Of a stretch of DNA of 64,000 bases, positions 17,602 to 26,546 are shown piece after piece; within the stretch, counting starts at the first letter, position 1; each line of letters begins with the position of its first letter. Origin of the DNA: Pusillimonas minor (GTDB lineage: Bacteria > Pseudomonadota > Gammaproteobacteria > Burkholderiales > Burkholderiaceae_B); NCBI RefSeq assembly GCF_014237865.1, contig NZ_JACJUU010000010.1, forward strand, positions 31,005-95,004, given 5' to 3'. A program made the translations under genes and the position numbers. The notes under the pieces are model-generated. The model did not search any database. It was given only the letters and a program-made list of their open reading frames with translations, and was not told where the DNA came from.

Positions 17602-19461
17602 TTAAAGGCGTATTGTAAGTTCGGTGGTGTCAGTGGTGGGTTGGTATTCGGGCACCCATTCTTTTAACAGGTCTCGCACGCCCCCATCTTCAAAATGGGT
17701 GCTGGTATGGGTTCCGGCCATTGTGCATACAAATAACTCAAATTCATTCTGCACGGGCCTGGCTTGCGCAATACGCAGTTTGTCGTGGTGTGTGGGTAGC
17801 GTGTTCTCGCTGTCTGCCAGCAGCTCTTCGTACAGTTTCTCGCCCGGACGTAGGCCGGTAAATTCAATGGTTATGTCGCCCTTTGTATGGCCCGACAACC
17901 TGATCATGTTTTTGGCCAGGTCAACAATTCTTATCGGCTCACCCATGTCCAGTACAAAAATTTCCCCCCCTTTCCCCATGGTGGCCGCTTGCAGAACTAA
18001 TTGTGCTGCTTCGGGTATAGACATGAAGTAGCGGGTGATCTCGGGGTGGGTAACGGTAACGGGGCCACCGCCGGCAATTTGTTCTTGAAATTTGGGTATT
18101 ACGCTGCCGGTGCTGCCCAGTACATTACCAAAGCGCACCATTTGAAAACAGGTAGTGCCATTGCCTTGGCGCTGCAACACCTCGCAGGCCATTTCTGCCA
18201 TGCGTTTGGTGGCCCCCATTACATTGGTGGGGTTAACGGCTTTATCGGTAGAAATCAGCACAAACCGTTCGGCCTTTACACGTAAGGCATGTTGGCCCAC
18301 TAGCCAGGTGCCCAGCACATTGGTGCGCACGGCTTGCCACGCGTTGTGTTCTTCCATTAGGGGCACATGCTTGTACGCGGCGGCATGGAACACGACCTGG
18401 GGTTGCCATTCGTCAAAAATAACCTGCAGGCGATGGTTGTCTTTAACGTCGCCGGCCAAAGCCACAATGGCAGTGTTGGGGCTGTTTACTTTAAACCATT
18501 GGTCTATGGTGTAAAGGGCAAACTCACTGGCGTCTAGCAGCACAATAACGGCTGGGTCGAAGCGGGCCAGTTGGCGGCACAGTTCGCTGCCTATCGACCC
18601 CCCGGCACCCGTAACCAGCAGGCGTTTGCCTTGCAGCATGTGGGCGACGTTGCCGGTGTCAATGTCTACCGTAGCGCGGCCCAGCAGGTCTTCTATTTTT
18701 ACCGGGCGCATGGCGTTAATGGCCACGCGTCCGCTCATTAGCTCGTTCAGGCCGGGTACGGTAAATAGCTGGGCTTTGGCCTGGCTAACGGCCTGGGTAA
18801 TATGCTGTAAAACCTCGCGGGTGGCCGATGTCGACGCCAGTATGGCGTGTTTGGCTTCCCAACGCGTCAGGGTTTGTTCAAGGGCATCGGTACCGCCCTC
18901 TACCCGGCAGCCCGAAACCTCTAGCCCCCATTTATTGCGGTCGTCGTCTACCAAAGCGACAACGTGCCAGTCGGGGCTGCGTTCTAGTTCGCGCACAAGC
19001 ATGGCGCCCGCCGTGCCGGCCCCAATAACCACCACAGGCTTGCCTTGGCCGTGCCGGGGGTTGTACAGGCGGTGTTCTTTGTACATGCGCCAGGCAATGC
19101 GGCCACCCCCCATCAGCAGTAGCAGCAATATGGGGTACAACAACACAATAGACCGCGGCACCGTAACATGCTGTGGGGCAAGCGACGCCATAACCAGCAA
19201 CACAATGGCAGAACTAGCCACGGCTTTAAGCACCCGGCGCAGGTCTGGAATGCTGGCAAAAATCCACATACCCCGGTAAAGACCGGCCCATTTGCAGGCA
19301 ATGGCCTGGGTAAACAGCAGCGGCACCAGCCCTAGCCACAGGGTCTTTTCGTAACCGTAGGGCCATTCAAAATTAAAGCGCAGCAAAAAGGCGCCTAGCC
19401 AGGCGGCAACAACACACAGCAGGTCAAACAATAAAACAAGGGTAGAGCGCAACGATTTCAT
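17602..19461 (-). CDS. Membrane-bound nucleotide-sugar 4,6-dehydratase (WbpM/CapD/FlaA1-like)
   Basis: The 619-residue protein has about four N-terminal transmembrane helices, a first Rossmann-like domain (VVIGAGTAGAMLVREL) and a catalytic SDR domain with TGAGGSIGSELCRQ. The active site reads STDKAV then MGATKR, with Met in place of the usual Tyr, as in the long WbpM type. These enzymes turn UDP-GlcNAc into UDP-4-keto-6-deoxy-GlcNAc for QuiNAc, FucNAc or bacillosamine. It overlaps the wecA-like gene by four bases. QuiNAc/FucNAc as the first O-antigen sugar is inferred. Confidence 0.88.
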   Translation of the reverse strand: MKSLRSTLVLLFDLLCVVAAWLGAFLLRFNFEWPYGYEKTLWLGLVPLLFTQAIACKWAGLYRGMWIFASIPDLRRVLKAVASSAIVLLVMASLAPQHVTVPRSIVLLYPILLLLLMGGGRIAWRMYKEHRLYNPRHGQGKPVVVIGAGTAGAMLVRELERSPDWHVVALVDDDRNKWGLEVSGCRVEGGTDALEQTLTRWEAKHAILASTSATREVLQHITQAVSQAKAQLFTVPGLNELMSGRVAINAMRPVKIEDLLGRATVDIDTGNVAHMLQGKRLLVTGAGGSIGSELCRQLARFDPAVIVLLDASEFALYTIDQWFKVNSPNTAIVALAGDVKDNHRLQVIFDEWQPQVVFHAAAYKHVPLMEEHNAWQAVRTNVLGTWLVGQHALRVKAERFVLISTDKAVNPTNVMGATKRMAEMACEVLQRQGNGTTCFQMVRFGNVLGSTGSVIPKFQEQIAGGGPVTVTHPEITRYFMSIPEAAQLVLQAATMGKGGEIFVLDMGEPIRIVDLAKNMIRLSGHTKGDITIEFTGLRPGEKLYEELLADSENTLPTHHDKLRIAQARPVQNEFELFVCTMAGTHTSTHFEDGGVRDLLKEWVPEYQPTTDTTELTIRL

Positions 19462-20507
19462 GGGTGCTGGGCGGGCATGGTGTGGGTAGGTTGGGTAGTG
19501 CCGGGCTCGGGTAGCCCGGCGCCAAGACGCCAGGCGGCTATAACCAGCGGCACATAGGCAATAGCCAATGCGGTTATGCCGTTAATGTATTGCAGTGCCG
19601 TGGCAGTGGCCAGTGGTAAAAGCCATAGCAGGTTAATGGCAATAACGGCCAGGGTAACGGGTTTGTGGCTGCCTAGTTTGCGCGATGCGTATTGGTACGC
19701 GTGGCTGCGGTGGGCCTGGTATACCTTTTGTTTGCGCGCCAGCCGGCGCAGCAAGGTTAGGGTGGCGTCTACAACAAACACACCCAGCAAAATTAGCCAG
19801 CTGTAAAACAGGTTGGGGTCTATATGGCCGGCCTGCAGGCTAAGCCCAGCCAGGGTAATGCCTAAAAAGCCACTGCCTGCGTCGCCCATAAAAATTTTTG
19901 CAGGCGGGAAGTTCCACACTAAAAACCCCAGCACACTACAGGTTAAAAGTAACGGTAGCCACAACATTTGGGTGTGGCCCAGCAGGGCGTATAGCAAAGC
20001 GCCACCGCCGGCCACGCATAGGGCCTCGGCCCCGGCCAGGCCGTCAATGCCGTCCATGAAGTTGTACAGGTTTAGCAGCCACACAATATATAACGCACCA
20101 GGCAGCCAGCCCCAGGCGCCCAGGTTTAACGGGGTATTAAAAATGTTAAACGTAGGTAAGCCGTTAAAGGCCCAAAGCAGGCATAGCGCCCCCGCAAAAT
20201 GGCCTACCAGCCGCCAGCGGGCAGGCAGGGGGGTGTGGTCGTCTATAAAGCCGGTAATGGCCACCAGCAGCCCGGCGCCCAATAGCCCGATTAGGGCGGG
20301 CGTTAGGCCGTTGTTGCTTAGCGCCATGGCAGTCGCAAAAACGGTAAATACCAGCACAAAAGCCACGCCGCCACCGCGCGGCGTGGGTTGCGTGTGCGAG
20401 CTGCGTTCGTTGGGGATATCCAGCACATTACGGCTTAGGGCATAGCGCCGCAACAGGCCGGTTAGCGCCCACGCCGTCAGGGCGGCTAAAACAAGGGTTA
20501 GCGTCAT
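19458..20507 (-). CDS. Undecaprenyl-phosphate glycosyl-1-phosphate transferase (WbpL/WecA type)
   Basis: This 349-residue polytopic protein of the MraY/WecA family has FIDDHTPLPAR (88-98) and NFMDGIDGLAG (149-159), whose Asp residues bind metal and the pyrophosphate, and FMGDAGSGFLG. It starts O-antigen assembly by moving a HexNAc-1-phosphate onto undecaprenyl phosphate at the inner membrane. Coupling to the WbpM-like gene matches the WbpL/WbpM pair of Pseudomonas, where the donor is UDP-FucNAc or similar. The start overlaps the pgi stop. Confidence 0.88.
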   Translation of the reverse strand: MTLTLVLAALTAWALTGLLRRYALSRNVLDIPNERSSHTQPTPRGGGVAFVLVFTVFATAMALSNNGLTPALIGLLGAGLLVAITGFIDDHTPLPARWRLVGHFAGALCLLWAFNGLPTFNIFNTPLNLGAWGWLPGALYIVWLLNLYNFMDGIDGLAGAEALCVAGGGALLYALLGHTQMLWLPLLLTCSVLGFLVWNFPPAKIFMGDAGSGFLGITLAGLSLQAGHIDPNLFYSWLILLGVFVVDATLTLLRRLARKQKVYQAHRSHAYQYASRKLGSHKPVTLAVIAINLLWLLPLATATALQYINGITALAIAYVPLVIAAWRLGAGLPEPGTTQPTHTMPAQHP

Positions 20508-22063
20508 GGTGCCGATTCTAGGGCGTTATCTGGTGGGCTAAATGTGGTTACCCAATGCGTGGTAGACGCATCGTGCGGGCCTGTTTTTGGTGTTTGGTGC
20601 AAAAAAGTGTGGGTAATGTGGCCGGCCAGGGCCTTGCCATACTCCACCCCCCACTGATCAAACGGGTTAATGTTCCAGAACACTGCCTGGGTAAACACTT
20701 TGTGCTCGTACAGGGCCAGTAACGCGCCCAGGGTATAGGGCGAAAGCTGGGGCAGCACAACCAGGTTAGACGGCCGCCCGCCCGGGTGGGTACAGTGTTT
20801 GGCCAGGGCCTGGGCGCGTTCGGCCGTTAGGCCGCGGGCCAGGCCTTCTTCGTAGGCTTGTGCCTGGGTTTTGCCGCTTAGCAGGGCCTCGCGTTGGGCC
20901 AGGCAGTTGGCCAGCAGGCGGGTGTGGTGCTCGGGCCAGACGTGGTCGGCATGTTGGCACACAATAAAGTCCGCCGGGGCGCCGTCGCTGCCTTGGTGCA
21001 GCCACTGAAAAAACGTATGCTGGGCGTCGGTGCCGGGCATGCCCCATACGGCGGGGCCGGTGGCCATGGCCACGGGGTTGCCGTTTAGGTCTACCGACTT
21101 GCCTAACGATTCCATTTCCAGCTGCTGCAAATAGGGTACCAGGTAACCTAGCCTGAAGTCGTAGGGGGCAATGTTTAACGACCCGTAACCCAAAATGCTG
21201 CGGTTAATCACGCCTGCCAGTGCCATTTGCACGGGGGCGTTGCTGGCAAATGGGGCGTGGGCAAAATGGTGGTCCATCGCGGCGGCCCCGGCGTGCAGGC
21301 CGGCTACGGCCTCTATGCCTACGGCCAGGGCAATGGTTAGCCCAACCGAAGACCACAACGAAAACCGCCCGCCCACCCAGTCCCATAGTTTAAATATGCG
21401 GCTGGGGTGCGCGCCCCAGGCTTGGGCCACGTCGGGCTTGGCGGTAATGGCCACAATGTGCTGGTAGGGGTCGGCAATGCCGGCGCCTTTTAACCATTCG
21501 ATGGCGCGCTGGGCGTTTTGCAGGGTTTCGCTGGTGGTAAACGACTTGGACGCGACCACAACCAGGGTGTCGCGCGGGTCTAGCCCGGCCATGGCGCCGG
21601 CCATGGCGTGGCCGTCGATATTGGCGGCAAAGCGCACGTTGCGCCATGTGCCCGCGTAACCAAAAGCGCCTACGGCCAGGCGCACGCCCCAGTCGCTGCC
21701 GCCAATGCCAATGTGTATCACATTGCGCCAACGGCGCTCGGCGTCGGCCAGGCGCACAAAGTCGGTAACGCGCTGGCGCTCTTCGGCCACGTCGCGAATG
21801 GGGGCGGCGGCCCGCAGGGCGGTGTGCCAAGCCGCGCGGCCTTCGGTGGGGTTGGCAATGCCGCCCTGCAGCAAGGCGTTGCGCCGCTCGGCAAACTGGT
21901 GGTGGTTTAGCAAGGCCTGTGCAGCGGCCGCAATGTCGTCAGACCAGCGCTGCGCGCTGACGTCCAGCGTTATCCCGGCGGCCGGAATTAAGCGCAAACT
22001 GTCTTTTGACAGTTGCGTTTGCTGAACGGCGCGTTCCAGGTTTTGCCAGAGGGTGGTGTGCAT
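20504..22063 (-). CDS. pgi: Glucose-6-phosphate isomerase
   Basis: It interconverts glucose 6-phosphate and fructose 6-phosphate. The 519-residue protein has GIGGSDWGVRLA, KSFTTSETLQNA, the catalytic QLEMESLGKS and NPFDQWGVEYGK, all typical of Pgi. It is slightly shorter than the E. coli enzyme but no motif is missing. It leads the pgi-wecA-wbpM-rfaH set, linking central sugar phosphates to nucleotide-sugar supply. A terminator-like hairpin lies about 30 bases upstream of its start. Confidence 0.95.
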   Translation of the reverse strand: MHTTLWQNLERAVQQTQLSKDSLRLIPAAGITLDVSAQRWSDDIAAAAQALLNHHQFAERRNALLQGGIANPTEGRAAWHTALRAAAPIRDVAEERQRVTDFVRLADAERRWRNVIHIGIGGSDWGVRLAVGAFGYAGTWRNVRFAANIDGHAMAGAMAGLDPRDTLVVVASKSFTTSETLQNAQRAIEWLKGAGIADPYQHIVAITAKPDVAQAWGAHPSRIFKLWDWVGGRFSLWSSVGLTIALAVGIEAVAGLHAGAAAMDHHFAHAPFASNAPVQMALAGVINRSILGYGSLNIAPYDFRLGYLVPYLQQLEMESLGKSVDLNGNPVAMATGPAVWGMPGTDAQHTFFQWLHQGSDGAPADFIVCQHADHVWPEHHTRLLANCLAQREALLSGKTQAQAYEEGLARGLTAERAQALAKHCTHPGGRPSNLVVLPQLSPYTLGALLALYEHKVFTQAVFWNINPFDQWGVEYGKALAGHITHTFLHQTPKTGPHDASTTHWVTTFSPPDNALESAP

Positions 22064-22094
22064 GGGCGTGTGGCTTTCAGGCTAAAGACACAGT

Positions 22095-22122
22095 AAAAAA
22101 GCCCGCACTTTGCGAGCTTTTT
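22095..22122 (-). terminator. Intrinsic terminator or attenuator hairpin upstream of pgi
   Basis: A hairpin with an A-rich arm ending AAAAAGC, one mismatch, CGCA, a three-base loop, then TGCG and GCTTTTT works as a terminator in either direction. It would end transcription of the RelA/SpoT-like gene. Because it lies only about 30 bases before pgi, it could also act as an attenuator for pgi. Confidence 0.6.
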
Positions 22123-22154
22123 AGTTTGGCTGGGGTGTCGCTGATAATGTGCAT

Positions 22155-22184
22155 CTACCCATCGTTGTTAGGACGTTGTTTCAT
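22155..22184 (-). CDS. Possible nine-residue leader peptide
   Basis: A strong ribosome-binding site (AGGAG, about seven bases upstream) precedes ATG and a nine-codon frame, MKQRPNNDG, ending in TAG. The terminator-like hairpin follows about 30 bases later, then pgi. The arrangement looks like a leader-attenuator, but no obvious run of a single regulatory amino acid is present. It could be chance or the remnant of a larger gene. Confidence 0.25.
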   Translation of the reverse strand: MKQRPNNDG

Positions 22185-22233
22185 GGCGGTCTCCTGGAAA
22201 GATAGCCTCTGCTTAAGTAGACAACAGGTTGAT

Positions 22234-24021
22234 CTAGCTGTCAAGAGTGGTGCTGTGGCTTGACGACGGTGCGTGCAAGGCTTGGATCGCGAGGGCGCTT
22301 CGTGTTATTTCAAGTACTTCGGTTGGGTCTCCGGCGTCTTTTGAGTCTTTGACGATCTCGAGGATACGCGTGGAAAGTATGTATGCCTGTTCGGTACGGT
22401 GCAAGAAGTTGTATGCGAACATCATCGTTTCTAGTACTGAAATATCTTGTTGCAGAGGGGTTTTATCTAGAAAAGCCTCTAATTTGATGAGGCTGCGGCT
22501 TAGCAGAGACTCGATTTTATGCGTTTCATCGTTGGGAGGGCCTTTGAATTTTGCAAGGTATTCGGTTGAGTAATAAACAATATTGTTGTCTATTTTGTAG
22601 TCGGCGCCTTGGTGGTCAAAGCTTTCTACGGTGGCGTCAATCGCCAAGGCAAGTGACTCAAGTTGTGCGCTATTGTCGGTCGATTGTTGGGATTGCTTCC
22701 AGTATTGGTAACCCAAAAGTTTTGGTAGTAGGGGGGCGATGTGTTCGTGGTCCGTTCTTGGGAGCTCGTCGGGCCAGGATTGTTGGTTGGCATATTTGTT
22801 GGCAACTAATTTTGCCTGTTCTGCAGTATTTTTGAACAGGGCAATAGCCTCGGAGGTTTTGCCGAGTTTGGCACAAGCTTGTGCCAGCCGAAACCAAACC
22901 AGTAAAAAATTCGGATAGCTTTCGCGAAGCTTCACGTAAATTGCTTCGGCCGATATGACGTGTTGTGGGGAGTCGGTTGACAGCAGGCAAAGCGCTTCGT
23001 TCATTTTTGCGTAAAACTGGTACAAGCCAAGCCCTTTTTCTGGCGTCAGTTTGCTTGATGCTTCATGCTGTAATGAAAGAAAATATGCGGCAGCCTCAAG
23101 GCATTGCTCCTTTCCTTTTGTGCGATCGGTTTCAATTGAATTAAGCGCTTGTTCGCGCAGTTTTCGGCCTTGAACGTATTGGTCACGGAAGGCCGTCGGG
23201 ATGCCAAGGGCAGTGAAGCGATTTAGGACTTCGTCGTCTGAAGGGACTGATTCGATTTTTCCGGTCGTGTCGGTCAAGCTTGCAGGGGCGTGGGCCGAGG
23301 CGTAAATAGTGTCAGCGTATACGGCGCAGGCATCAGTGAATTGTTTGAGTACTTTTAAGTGGGGCTGAACCAGTGCGCTGTTATGCAGAGTGCTGATGCC
23401 GGATTTCCCGGTGCGAACAGAATAGCCAAATCGGTGGTCAATTTCCCCCCAGGCATCTGCGAATACAGATCTGATTTGTATTTCGACTGGAAGCTGATGG
23501 TTTGTTTCGTTTGCCCCAGTGGTTTTGAGTTTCGCTTTGTGGGTGCTGCGTGAAACAATGTGAACGCTTGAGTAGCCTTCTGGTGATTGCCGATATGTAG
23601 CTGTGACGTTCTCGGACGAAAGCGTACCTTTTAACTCAGTTAGAAATGGGTCGTGCTCAAGAGCGTTAGTGTAAACAATGACCTCGTCCAGGCGGTTTTG
23701 TTCGAAAGGGTTAGGTTCGACCGCTTGTTCGTGTTTGATGAGTAGTAAAACTTGTCTGAGGACGGAAGGGATTTCGTGACGAAAGAGTGTGATTAATCTA
23801 AGTCCAAGTACGTCAGTTATTGAGGCAAGGCCGTATTGTGGTTTTTCCTTTACCTTTCTGTGTACTTTTTCAACCAGTTTTGCTTCGCTTTTAACGCGAA
23901 ACTTGTAGGCGTAGCACGTCGCGGTGATACCGCAGCTTGAAAATGCGTTAATTATGTGTTTTTCGCAGTCTTTCCCCGCTGATTCCAACCGTAAGGCGTT
24001 ATGCTCAAGAAGGTGTGTCAT
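22234..24021 (-). CDS. RelA/SpoT-domain alarmone synthetase with TPR-like C-terminal region
   Basis: The N-terminal 200 residues form an apparently complete (p)ppGpp synthetase domain: FRVKSEAKLVEKVHRK (41-56), TDVLGLRLI (69-77), EGYSSVH (148-154) and VEIQIRSVFADAWGEIDH (179-196). There is no HD hydrolase, TGS or ACT domain, unlike housekeeping RelA or SpoT. The remaining ~390 residues are helical, with a TPR-like stretch (LVWFRLAQACAKLGKTSEAIALF). The ATG at 24021 has an AGG upstream; a TTG at 24042 is the alternative. The gene is clearly more AT-rich than its neighbours and interrupts a lipopolysaccharide gene set. It could be a toxic alarmone synthetase or defence protein; no antitoxin gene is visible beside it. 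Confidence 0.72.
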   Translation of the reverse strand: MTHLLEHNALRLESAGKDCEKHIINAFSSCGITATCYAYKFRVKSEAKLVEKVHRKVKEKPQYGLASITDVLGLRLITLFRHEIPSVLRQVLLLIKHEQAVEPNPFEQNRLDEVIVYTNALEHDPFLTELKGTLSSENVTATYRQSPEGYSSVHIVSRSTHKAKLKTTGANETNHQLPVEIQIRSVFADAWGEIDHRFGYSVRTGKSGISTLHNSALVQPHLKVLKQFTDACAVYADTIYASAHAPASLTDTTGKIESVPSDDEVLNRFTALGIPTAFRDQYVQGRKLREQALNSIETDRTKGKEQCLEAAAYFLSLQHEASSKLTPEKGLGLYQFYAKMNEALCLLSTDSPQHVISAEAIYVKLRESYPNFLLVWFRLAQACAKLGKTSEAIALFKNTAEQAKLVANKYANQQSWPDELPRTDHEHIAPLLPKLLGYQYWKQSQQSTDNSAQLESLALAIDATVESFDHQGADYKIDNNIVYYSTEYLAKFKGPPNDETHKIESLLSRSLIKLEAFLDKTPLQQDISVLETMMFAYNFLHRTEQAYILSTRILEIVKDSKDAGDPTEVLEITRSALAIQALHAPSSSHSTTLDS

Positions 24022-24048
24022 TTGCGGCCTGGTTAATAGCAAATAAAG

Positions 24049-24062
24049 GTAATAATTATTAC
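24049..24062. promoter_or_regulatory. 14-base perfect palindrome before the RelA/SpoT-like gene
   Basis: The palindrome GTAATAATTATTAC lies between the stop of the GT9 gene and the start of the RelA/SpoT-like gene. It could be an operator or part of a promoter. No regulator is known. Confidence 0.35.
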
Positions 24063-24072
24063 ATGCTACTGG

Positions 24073-25038
24073 TCAGGCGACCATGGCGGTTTTACTCTCG
24101 TTTGATATATTTTTGAGTGCATTGCAACAGGCCGCTTCGACGCATTCAATAGACACCGATTGTATGTCGATTGTGCCCTGGGGTGGGGTCACGGCGCGGG
24201 TGTTTGGGCGCTGCCAGAACCATTCGGGGTTGGGCTCGTTAAACAAGCCCACGTAGGGGGTGCCGGTATTTTGCGCAATATGCGACGGCCCGCAGTCGTT
24301 GGCCACAATAAGCTTGGCGTTCAGGCACAGGTCGGCAATCTCGGCCAGGGGGCGGCTAACCATCAGGCGCAAATGGGGGGTGTTGATTTGCTGTAGTTGG
24401 GCCAGTTCGCTAGTTTCGGCGGGGCCCAAAATACAGGTAAAGGTGGTGTTTGGCCCCAGGTGGTGCTGCAGGCGCTGGGCCAGCGCGGTGTAGTTGGCAA
24501 TGCCCCAGCGCTTGAAGGCGCCCGCGCCGCCGCCCACCATAAAGACGACATCGGTGTGTTCGACGGGGGTGTTTTTTTGGCTGGCCAGCCAGGCCATGCT
24601 GTGGCGCGCGGCCTGGCCGGTGTCAAAGGGGTGCAACTGGCCAAGCAGTTGCAGGTTGGCCAGGCCAATGTATTGGTTAATGTCTTTGGGCAGGCGGTGC
24701 GTCCATAAAAAATCGGTGGCGCGTTTGTTTTTAAAGCCTAGCCGCACCGGTATGCGTTTAATGGCGCCTAGCAGGCTGTACAGTTCGCTGCTGTGGTGCA
24801 GGGCAATGATAATTTCGGTGTCTTTGGCAATGCTGCGGTACTTTTGCGCGGCCATGGTGGCGTGTACAAACTGGTGTACCCAGGGCAGCTGGGTGTAATA
24901 GTTGCCCACCGGGTCGTGAGCAACCACGGTTACCCGGTGGTTGGGGTATTGCTGGTGCAGCTGGTACAGCAAGGGGTAGCCCACCAGCTGGTCGCCCAGG
25001 GCGTGCATGCTTCGAATAAAAACAACAATGCCGGCCAT
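24073..25038 (-). CDS. Family 9 glycosyltransferase (heptosyltransferase-like)
   Basis: The 321-residue GT-B enzyme resembles ADP-heptose:LPS heptosyltransferases. Visible are the N-terminal HALGDQLVGYPLLYQL, the hinge region GGGAGAFKRWGIANY, CILGPAETSEL, and the donor-site ANDCGPSHIAQNTGTPYVGLF. It probably adds a heptose or other core sugar to lipopolysaccharide at the cytoplasmic face. It lies just downstream of the FkbM-type gene, and the RelA/SpoT-like gene follows it, an unusual neighbour. Confidence 0.82.
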   Translation of the reverse strand: MAGIVVFIRSMHALGDQLVGYPLLYQLHQQYPNHRVTVVAHDPVGNYYTQLPWVHQFVHATMAAQKYRSIAKDTEIIIALHHSSELYSLLGAIKRIPVRLGFKNKRATDFLWTHRLPKDINQYIGLANLQLLGQLHPFDTGQAARHSMAWLASQKNTPVEHTDVVFMVGGGAGAFKRWGIANYTALAQRLQHHLGPNTTFTCILGPAETSELAQLQQINTPHLRLMVSRPLAEIADLCLNAKLIVANDCGPSHIAQNTGTPYVGLFNEPNPEWFWQRPNTRAVTPPQGTIDIQSVSIECVEAACCNALKNISNESKTAMVA

Positions 25039-25043
25039 GGTGT

Positions 25044-25655
25044 TTACGCGTGTTGCAGGTGCAAAATGTAGGTTCCGGCGGCGCTGGCGGTGTCTACGGG
25101 CAGCAGGGTGGTGCGGCTGCGCAGGCGGCTAAAAAATCCAGGTTTGTGTTCGTCTAGCAAGTAAAGCCGGGCCTGGGCGGTTGTGCGCGCCAGTACATCG
25201 CTTAGGTCAAGGCCGTCTTTCCAGTTTTCAAACACAATGTAGGTGCTAAGGCCGGCGGGCAGGGCGGTGGCAATGGCTGTTAGTACTTGCTTTTCGTAGC
25301 CTTCTACGTCAATTTTAATGGTGCCATTGCGTGCGCCGCGGGTGTGCAGGTCGTTAAACAGCTGGCCCAGTTTTTCGGTAGCGGGCTCAACTTGCACGTC
25401 AAAAATGTCGTAATTTTTGGGGTCAAATGCGCTGTAGCGGTCTTTGCCGGCCAGCAGGGCATCGTCGTATTCGTTGTCGGCCGACTTTATAAATGCCCCG
25501 CCCCAGTTGTGGGCCGGTACGTATAGCTGCAGGGTGCGCTTGGTTAGCCGTTTGTACAGGCTGTTGGCCCATTTTTGTTTGCGGTGTTCGCGGCGGGTTT
25601 TGGTGTAGGCAAACTGCAGCAACGGGTTGTTTGGGGTGTTGTGGGGCTTGGGCAT
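25044..25655 (-). CDS. FkbM-family methyltransferase, N-terminally shortened
   Basis: The 203 residues correspond to the second half of an FkbM-type SAM methyltransferase: LQLYVPAHNWGGAF, then the catalytic-region motif KIDVEGYEKQVL, then a C-terminal beta region. The SAM-binding motif I (FVDVGANxG) that should precede this part is absent, and no upstream frame supplies it. Either the gene lost its 5' half or it is a divergent short form. It ends five bases before the GT9 start, so it was probably a lipopolysaccharide-modifying enzyme. Activity is doubtful. Confidence 0.55.
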   Translation of the reverse strand: MPKPHNTPNNPLLQFAYTKTRREHRKQKWANSLYKRLTKRTLQLYVPAHNWGGAFIKSADNEYDDALLAGKDRYSAFDPKNYDIFDVQVEPATEKLGQLFNDLHTRGARNGTIKIDVEGYEKQVLTAIATALPAGLSTYIVFENWKDGLDLSDVLARTTAQARLYLLDEHKPGFFSRLRSRTTLLPVDTASAAGTYILHLQHA

Positions 25656-25846
25656 GGGTAAACCGGGGTTGGCGCCCCGGCAATGGTGCCCAAGGCGTTG
25701 TTACAAAATATATTGTTAATTATAACGGGGCAGCCCGGCCCCGGGGGCCGCTGGCTATAATGGCCAGGCCATTCTTTTGGCTGCTTGTGCTGGCGGTTAC
25801 AGCAGTGGTGGCCCAGTTCAGTACAAGTAAGAACAAGGAATAAACA

Positions 25847-26398
25847 ATGAAATCGCGCAGCAAGATGCAGAAGCTTTCGGGGGCGCGCGTGGCGTCGCGG
25901 GCGCGTTTGGTTTCGGGGGTGCCTGCGGGCCGAAGGCCATGGGCCGGTGTTTGGCTTGTGCCGTTTATGCTGGCGTTGTCGGCCTGTACCGGCCCCGTCA
26001 CGGGCGACGACATCACCCCGGCCGGGGTGATCGAGGCCATTGCCGACACCCCCAAGCGGGCCGCCACCGCTGCCGAGCAGCAGGCGGTTTTAACAACGTT
26101 GTCGTCGGTGCCGGGGGCGGTGTCGGTGCAGGTTAATGCCCTGCAGGTGCAAGACAGCACTGGCCCGGTACGCGCGTTTTGTGCGCGGGCCGACGGCCTG
26201 GGCGAGCGCGCTCAGGTGCAGGCCCCATCCGGTCTTTTGTCGGGTTTGACGTCAGGCTTAAACCAGCCGGCCACGCCGCCTGCCAATGTGTCGGGCATGC
26301 TTAAAACGGTCGAAGGCAAAGACTTTGCGTTCGATTTTCGCTTCGGTACGTTTGCAGCCCAGCGCTGCGAGGCAATGGGGTTTAGTTTGCCGTGGTAA
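25847..26398 (+). CDS. Putative lipoprotein of unknown function
   Basis: The 183-residue protein has a basic N-terminus, a hydrophobic segment and a lipobox LSAC with Cys47, so it is probably lipid-anchored. The signal region is long; a start at the internal Met7 would shorten it slightly. The mature part is Ala/Pro-rich with no recognised domain. A TATAAT at 25756 could be part of its promoter. About 150 bases without a gene follow. Confidence 0.6.
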   Translation: MKSRSKMQKLSGARVASRARLVSGVPAGRRPWAGVWLVPFMLALSACTGPVTGDDITPAGVIEAIADTPKRAATAAEQQAVLTTLSSVPGAVSVQVNALQVQDSTGPVRAFCARADGLGERAQVQAPSGLLSGLTSGLNQPATPPANVSGMLKTVEGKDFAFDFRFGTFAAQRCEAMGFSLPW

Positions 26399-26546
26399 GT
26401 GCATCTGGCAGTGATTTTTTAGCGTCGTAGTGGCAAGTGGCGGTTGTGGTGGGTCTTGGTTGTTAACAAGCATCATTAACATAATTTTGCGCTTTAACAT
26501 GGCTTTTGTTATTGTGCGTTATTAGCGTTAATTTGGCGTTGCCGCC

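Noticed and set aside
25736..25750. GC-only palindrome CGGCCCC-G-GGGGCCG as a terminator
   Set aside because: No T run follows on either strand, and GC-rich palindromes are common here, so it is only mentioned as context for the shortened FkbM gene.
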